A stretch of 64,000 nucleotides of DNA from Gigaspora margarita (taxonomy: Eukaryota > Glomeromycota > Glomeromycetes > Diversisporales > Gigasporaceae). This document shows positions 59,023 through 64,000 of the stretch, piece after piece. The number at the start of each line of letters is the position of its first letter. Positions within the stretch are counted from its first letter, which is position 1. A program made the position numbers and the translations under genes. Where the stretch lies: assembly GCA_009809945.1 (NCBI GenBank), contig WTPW01001246.1, forward strand, positions 66,181 to 130,180, read 5' to 3'. Under the pieces are notes generated by a model. That model ran no database searches. It saw nothing but the letters and a program-made list of their open reading frames with translations, and had not been told where the DNA came from.

Positions 59023-59994
59023 GTCAGATTTGTGTTATTTTTAATGGATTTAATATATTTTATATTAAAATAATACAAATCTATAATGATTTTGGAATCC
59101 CATAATCAGAATTTAATGATTTTAGATTCATTAGTATTGTCTCACTAAGATGAACATTTTGGTAGTAAAATCATCTAAAATGGATTACTGGTTTACAAGT
59201 TATTCAATACTAAAGTTTATAAAATCTTTAATAATAATTTTTAATATATACAAAACTAATATAATTAAAGCAATACAAATTTATAATGATCTTGGGATCC
59301 AGTAATTGGATTTTGATGACTTTAGGCTCGTTGGAATCATTTCATTGAAACAAACATTTTGGTAGTAATATCATTCAAAACGGATCACTAGTCAAATTTT
59401 ATTTAATATTAAAATTTAAAAATTTTTTAAAATTTCAAAAAATTTTAGCTAATCAAAAGTTATCTGCTATTAGGACTGATAATTTTCAGACCCCCTCTAT
59501 TCTAAAAAATTAGATAATAAATGGTACTTCTTTTACATGCTAAACAGGTTTATTTAGAAACCCAAAGTAGGTTATCTTGACAAAAAAAGAAGTTTATATT
59601 ACAAACCAAAAATTTTAACTTTAATATATAGCTAATCTATTTTTTTGTCAAGATATCTATATTTTGCTTCTAAGTAAAGTTGTTCAAAGCATAATTTTAT
59701 ATATAATTGCCAATTTAAATTAGTAAATATTTGTTTTTAACAGAGTTATATTTTGAAATTGTAAAAATTAACAAAATTTTAAAAAAATATTCTAAGAATT
59801 TGACAGGATATAGGTGAGATTTTTCAGGTCACATGAACTTCGACTCTCTGACCCTACTCTGGATGATCATCACATTACTGCTATATTAGTGATGATTGTA
59901 CATGCGTTCCCAAACAATCTTTTTTTATTTTTATTTTTTTTTTTGTATTTGTTTTAATTTTTTTTTAGATTAATAATTTAATTTCGTCATAGTT

Positions 59995-60150
59995 GAAGTC
60001 ATCATTAATGGAGTTGTTGTTAATAAAGTTGTTGTTAATAGAGTTATTGTTAATAGAGTCATTGTTAATAGAGTTGTTACTAATGGAGTCATCGTAATAG
60101 AGTTGTCATTAATAGAGTCACTGTCAATAAAATATTTGTTAATGGAGTCA
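59995..60150. repeat. 15-bp minisatellite (TTGTTAATAGAGTTG)
   Basis: About ten copies of GTTGTTAATAGAGTT/GTCATTAATGGAGTC variants in a row. The 15-bp period is a multiple of three, but no ORF continues on either side. Confidence 0.88.
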
Positions 60151-60279
60151 TTGTTTCATAAGTACCATGTCACTATTATAGGTAAGTTGCTATTGCTAGT
60201 ATTTTGTTTTTGTTGTATCTCTATTTTCCATCTTTCTTTCTATAATTGTTGGTTTCAGTTTTGTGCTATCGGTTAGGGG

Positions 60280-60495
60280 TCTTAATGGGTCGGGTTGGGT
60301 CGGGTTTGGGCCTGACCCGGGTCAGACCCACTTGGGTCAAAACCCGACCCGGGTCTGACCCGCCTCATGACAAACCCAACCCGGGTCTGACCCGCCTCAT
60401 GCCAAACCCGACCCGGGTCTGACCCGCCTCATGTCAAACCCGACCTGGGTCTGACCCAACCCAACCCAACCCGGGTTGAACCCGGGTTAATGATG
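60280..60495. repeat. GACCCGGGTC array, left subterminal domain
   Basis: Four 35-37-bp units containing CCCGACCCGGGTCTGACCCG and CCTCATG, then CCCAACCCAACCCGGGTTGA. The matching right domain is 62000-62135. Confidence 0.9.
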
Positions 60496-60959
60496 GGTGA
60501 AGCAATGATTTTCTGTTATTTGTTCGCTATACCAGTAATTGCAATATATTGTGGGTTAGTTTGAATCGGTATAAGCTAACTATTAAAGGTTTGTTACAAA
60601 GCTCATTACTCCAATGACANATAGTATGCAGCTTAGTTTTATTAGTGACTGCCAATTTTTAAAATAAGTGTTGCAAAGAGAAAACATTATATTGCTAAAT
60701 TAGTTTTAGCTCATTGATCATATAATCATGGTTTGTAGATCGACATAAAACTACGAGTCACTGAGAAAATTGATTGATTATAAGATAATCTGGGCGGCAA
60801 AAATTCTGACCAAAAATTCTAGAAATCAATCATGGTGGAATGTAACTTTTTTTGATATTCGCTAATATATTCACTGTTTTTTTTATTAATCATATGTTTT
60901 ATCTATAACGGAGCATTTGTCGTATTCTTGCATTTGTTCTTGAACTTGTACTTATTCTT

Positions 60960-61339
<380 letters not shown>

Positions 61340-62369
61340 ATTTCTTGGAGAAAAGGAGGTAGACTAGGAGCAAAGGTGAACCTATGTTTGCTTGCTATCT
61401 TTCACTTTTAAAAAATGCTTAGAAGGAACCCTAGACCTCTCTGATTTTACTAATTTAGAGGAATTAATTTGCTATAATAATTACTTACTAACCTAAGGTG
61501 AATTTTTTTAGCCCAAGATAGTTTGCGAATATTAGGCAATCAAACAACAAAAGTAAATTTGGAACATTCATGTTCACAATATTGTGTTGTTTAAGGGCAT
61601 TAATAAGGGCGTTAAAAAATAATATAATAATTACTCGAATATTATTATAATTACTCGACCATGATAATAGTCATAATCATCTTATGTATTTCTGTTAGCT
61701 TTCCTGCATTTAGGTCACATTTTTCGGATGACCAATAAAAAAATGTTAAAGCGAACAACCCAATTGAAGTATATAGATAGATTCATTATACTTATTTTAT
61801 ATTTAATTTTTCTATATAAAATTTTAATGGAATAAAATGCACATGATTCAGAAACATGCGCACGCATAAAACCCATCTTTAATACATACTTTAGAATGAT
61901 ACAGGTTTTGCCTGTAAAAATTGTATGTACGTACGAAGTTCTTTTAATAAATTAATTAATTAATTAATTATTTTTGCAACGAAATGGTTTCGTCATGCGT
62001 CACCCATCATTAACCCGGGTCTGACCCGGGTTTTTTCTGACCTGGGTCTGACCCGACCCGGGTTTGATCTGACCCAACCTGACCCGGTTGGGTCTGACCC
62101 AGGTCGGGTTGGGTCAGACCCGACCCAGCTAAGACCCCTACTATCGGTTTTAGTGCCACAATTATAGTAGGTAATACATTATTTGTATTGCTTTTTTGTC
62201 GCTTGATTTGCTTCTAGTATTGCTGGTATTTTTTATTTGTTATATATTTAACTTTTTTACTTCTTTCTGTAGTTATTATTTTATATATTGTTATAAATAA
62301 GTACTACCATTATTCATGTTGTGTTTGTGGTAGCCATTTCATTATAATTGAAGGTATCATTGCTTATAA

Positions 62370-62500
62370 TAAGTTACTTGTAGGGTTAGAGTGAATTGGT
62401 TATTAGAGTTAGGATAAGTAAGTTGGTTAGTAGATTAGGGTAAGTTAGTTGGTTGATTAGAATAAGTTAGTTGATATTAGTTGGTTAGGCTATCCTTTCA
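62370..62500. repeat. Degenerate GTTAGTTGGTTA repeat
   Basis: GGGTTAGAGTGAATTGGTTA, AAGTAAGTTGGTTAG and TAAGTTAGTTGGTT follow each other in about seven loose units of 12-20 bp. Confidence 0.6.
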
Positions 62501-62589
62501 TATTTGTTCATTTTAGTTTGTGATGAAATAATTCACTAAAATAAGAGCTTTTAAAGTGTTTTTGTTTATCATTGTAATTCTTTCAATCT

Positions 62590-62940
62590 TGTTCTGATTA
62601 AAATAAAAAAAATAATTTAAATAAACAATTTAAATAAATAAAAATAAATTAAATTTTAATGAATTAAAAAAATAATTAATTAATTAATTTAAAAAAAATT
62701 AAAATTAAACCAAATTTTGATAAATTTAAAATTAAATAAATAAATAAAAAAAAATTAAAATGATTAAAAAAAAAAAATAAGATGAATATAAAAATTAAAT
62801 AAATAAAATTAAAACAATTAAAAAGAAAAAAACAAATTAAACGATTAATGAAAAAAAATAAAATATTAAAAAAAAAATGATTATAAAAAAAATAAGTAAA
62901 AATAAATAAATAATAAAATATAATAATTTAAAGACAATTG
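62590..62940. repeat. A-rich low-complexity tract
   Basis: Almost only A and T (AAATAAATAAAATTAAA). A similar tract lies at 63700-63890. Confidence 0.8.
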
Positions 62941-63250
62941 TCATTTATTGCCATGGTGATGACATCACTACCTCCTAATCAACCAATCATTTTGTTGTTT
63001 TAATTTTAAAACAAAACAAATAGTAGCAAGGATTAGGCTTTGGTAGCTGCAATAGTTAGAAGGCTTCCTAACCCAAAATTTCATAAAGAATTTTTTTTGC
63101 CCAGAAAAAAGTATAGTTTCATAATCAAAATTTTAAGTTAGAATCAATTTTCAAAAAAGATTAATTTACTTTAATTTTATATTACATCTAATTCTGTATT
63201 TCAATTGGTCGATCAGAAATAGTGATATATTGCCATAGCGATGAATGATA
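62940..63250. mobile_element. Inverted-repeat element with TTGCCATGGTGATGA ends
   Basis: TCATTTATTGCCATGGTGAT faces ATATTGCCATAGCGATGAAT. Inside, CCTAACCCAAAATTTCAT and TTACATCTAATTCTG link it to the telomere-motif-bearing family. Confidence 0.6.
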
Positions 63251-63334
63251 ACTCTTTAATTTAAAAATATGAATTAAAAAAAAAAATAAAAATTTAAATT
63301 AAAAAAAAAATATAAAAATTTTAAAAAAAATTAA

Positions 63335-63696
63335 GGGTAGAGTACAACGATCTACATTTTAATAGTGATCACGTTACTAATTTTTTTTACAATAACATTC
63401 AATTGAAATCAGGCGATGATCATATGTTATTGTATGTTATTTATATTGTACTACTTAAGAAAATCTCAATCATCCTAACAAAATTGACGATATATACAAG
63501 TAGATTTTTTTAATATAATTTGTGGCTTTAAAGTTTCACTACTATAAATTAAAGGGTTTGATCTATATACCACAAAATTTTGGCCAAAATTGAATACATT
63601 CTCAAAAATCTTTATCAATGGCGTATTTTTGCTCCTATATAAAAATTTTTTTGTATGATGATCATATATGAAAATGATCGATGTTGTACTCTATCC
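63335..63696. mobile_element. MITE, 362 bp, TTAA-flanked
   Basis: GGGTAGAGTACAACGATCTA and GATCGATGTTGTACTCTATCC (20 of 21 shown in register), with TTAA on both sides (63331-63334, 63697-63700). TTAA would suit piggyBac-like or, read as TAA/TTA, Harbinger-like elements; superfamily left open. Confidence 0.78.
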
Positions 63697-63886
63697 TTAA
63701 AATAAAAAATAAAAAAATTTAAAAAACTTAAAAAANTAAAANAAAAAAAAAAGAAAAAATGATTAAAAAAAAAAGAAAAAAATAATTAATACTGTACAAA
63801 TTAAGAAAAAAAGTAAAAAAATTTAAATTAAAAAAAAATAAAAAGTTTTAAAAAAATTAAAATAAAAAAAATGAAAAAATTAAAAT

Positions 63887-64000
63887 ACCTCTGGTTTTTT
63901 TCAAAAATCTTAAAAAAACTATTAGCAGTTGCTACATATAAAAGTCTAAATTTTACTAAATAAATCTCAAAAGTGCCATTAAGTAAACTTGTTCAGAACA
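63887..64000. mobile_element. Foldback element (AAAATAAGCTA family), cut by window end
   Basis: CCTCTGGTTTTTTTCAAAAA, then GCAGTTGCTACATATAAAAG and AAGTAAACTTGTTCAGAACA match 46800-46920. The right half lies beyond the window. Confidence 0.7.

Larger units (their letters stand above)
58390..59040 (-). mobile_element. Probable tRNA-derived SINE or relic in the right arm
   Basis: This segment has no counterpart in the left arm. On the minus strand it begins with a tRNA-like head carrying both RNA polymerase III boxes (59011 and 58967) and continues about 150 bp of unrelated body before a hAT MITE (58615-58795). The tail end is unclear, so the SINE label is an inference from the head-plus-body structure. 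Confidence 0.5.
54281..59803. repeat. Giant foldback, about 5.5 kb, arms about 2.4 kb
   Basis: The arms mirror around about 56705. AAATTTTGTTAATTTTGTAC (54298) faces AAATTAACAAAATTTTAAAA (59760); GACAGATACAGGATGTAG-type text, GGTCACATGAAAACCTGGCC and GTTACACAGATTATATATAT face their complements near 58260-58370; GTATACATACACTAATAATA (56407) faces TTATTAGTGTACATACAC (57304). The asymmetry comes from identifiable insertions listed separately. No intact gene was found in either arm. Confidence 0.85.

Noticed and set aside
61421..61445. Another GGACCC-family end (GGAACCCTAGACCTCTCTGATTTT)
   Set aside because: Similarity is short and no partner end or duplication was found inside the hAT element.

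Overview
The window looks like nuclear DNA of an AT-rich, transposon-bloated fungus, most likely an arbuscular mycorrhizal fungus (Glomeromycotina). This is inferred from one gene with short GT-AG introns, a LINE carrying endonuclease, reverse transcriptase, RNase H and a C-terminal cysteine cluster, the remnant of a kinase gene of the kind greatly expanded in these fungi, TTAGGG-type telomere-like tracts and dense MITEs. There is no operon, CRISPR array or prokaryotic gene layout. One 907-base run of N and a few scattered N positions mark assembly gaps.

Only one gene looks intact: a five-exon, 424-residue RING-finger protein on the minus strand (27962-29555), with a coiled coil, a C3HC4 RING split by two introns, a second CxxC/CxxC knuckle split by a 26-nt microexon, and an acidic/basic tail. 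Its upstream region holds two inverted copies of one 443-bp hAT-type MITE.

Layout. 1-4.7 kb: degenerate A-rich tandem array, small hAT MITE, duplicated blocks, foldback element. 4.7-13.6 kb: a five-layer nest in which a decayed LINE (minus strand, poly(A) tail at 4917-4937) sits in a hAT MITE that sits in the end of another, with further MITEs inside. 13.7-18.7 kb: a decayed lineage-specific, transposon-like coding region split by a mariner-type MITE and a large inverted repeat with 9-bp microsatellite arms. 19-27.4 kb: minisatellites, hAT elements, telomere-like tracts, assembly gap. 27.9-30.8 kb: the RING gene and its promoter region. 31-39.9 kb: foldback and Harbinger-type elements. 39.9-44.4 kb: a 4.5-kb composite bounded by a 10-bp target duplication. 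44.9-46.7 kb: kinase pseudogene split by a 1.3-kb hAT element. 46.8-54.3 kb: pogo-like, hAT, Harbinger-like and MULE-like elements, some nested three deep. 54.3-59.8 kb: a 5.5-kb foldback interrupted by younger insertions, including a tRNA-headed (SINE-like) segment. 60-64 kb: a 1.87-kb hAT element with very GC-rich ends and, inside, a fragment of bacterial-type tryptophanyl-tRNA synthetase.

The main theme is a set of non-autonomous hAT elements. Most are bounded by perfect or near-perfect 8-bp target duplications, and each family has its own short motif repeated beside both ends (for example GACCCGGGTC, GGGCATGCCC, AAGCATGCTT, AGATCTGAT, TTATGCGAT, CAACTAATC, GGGTTTATCAC). All calls come from reading the sequence; no database search was possible.
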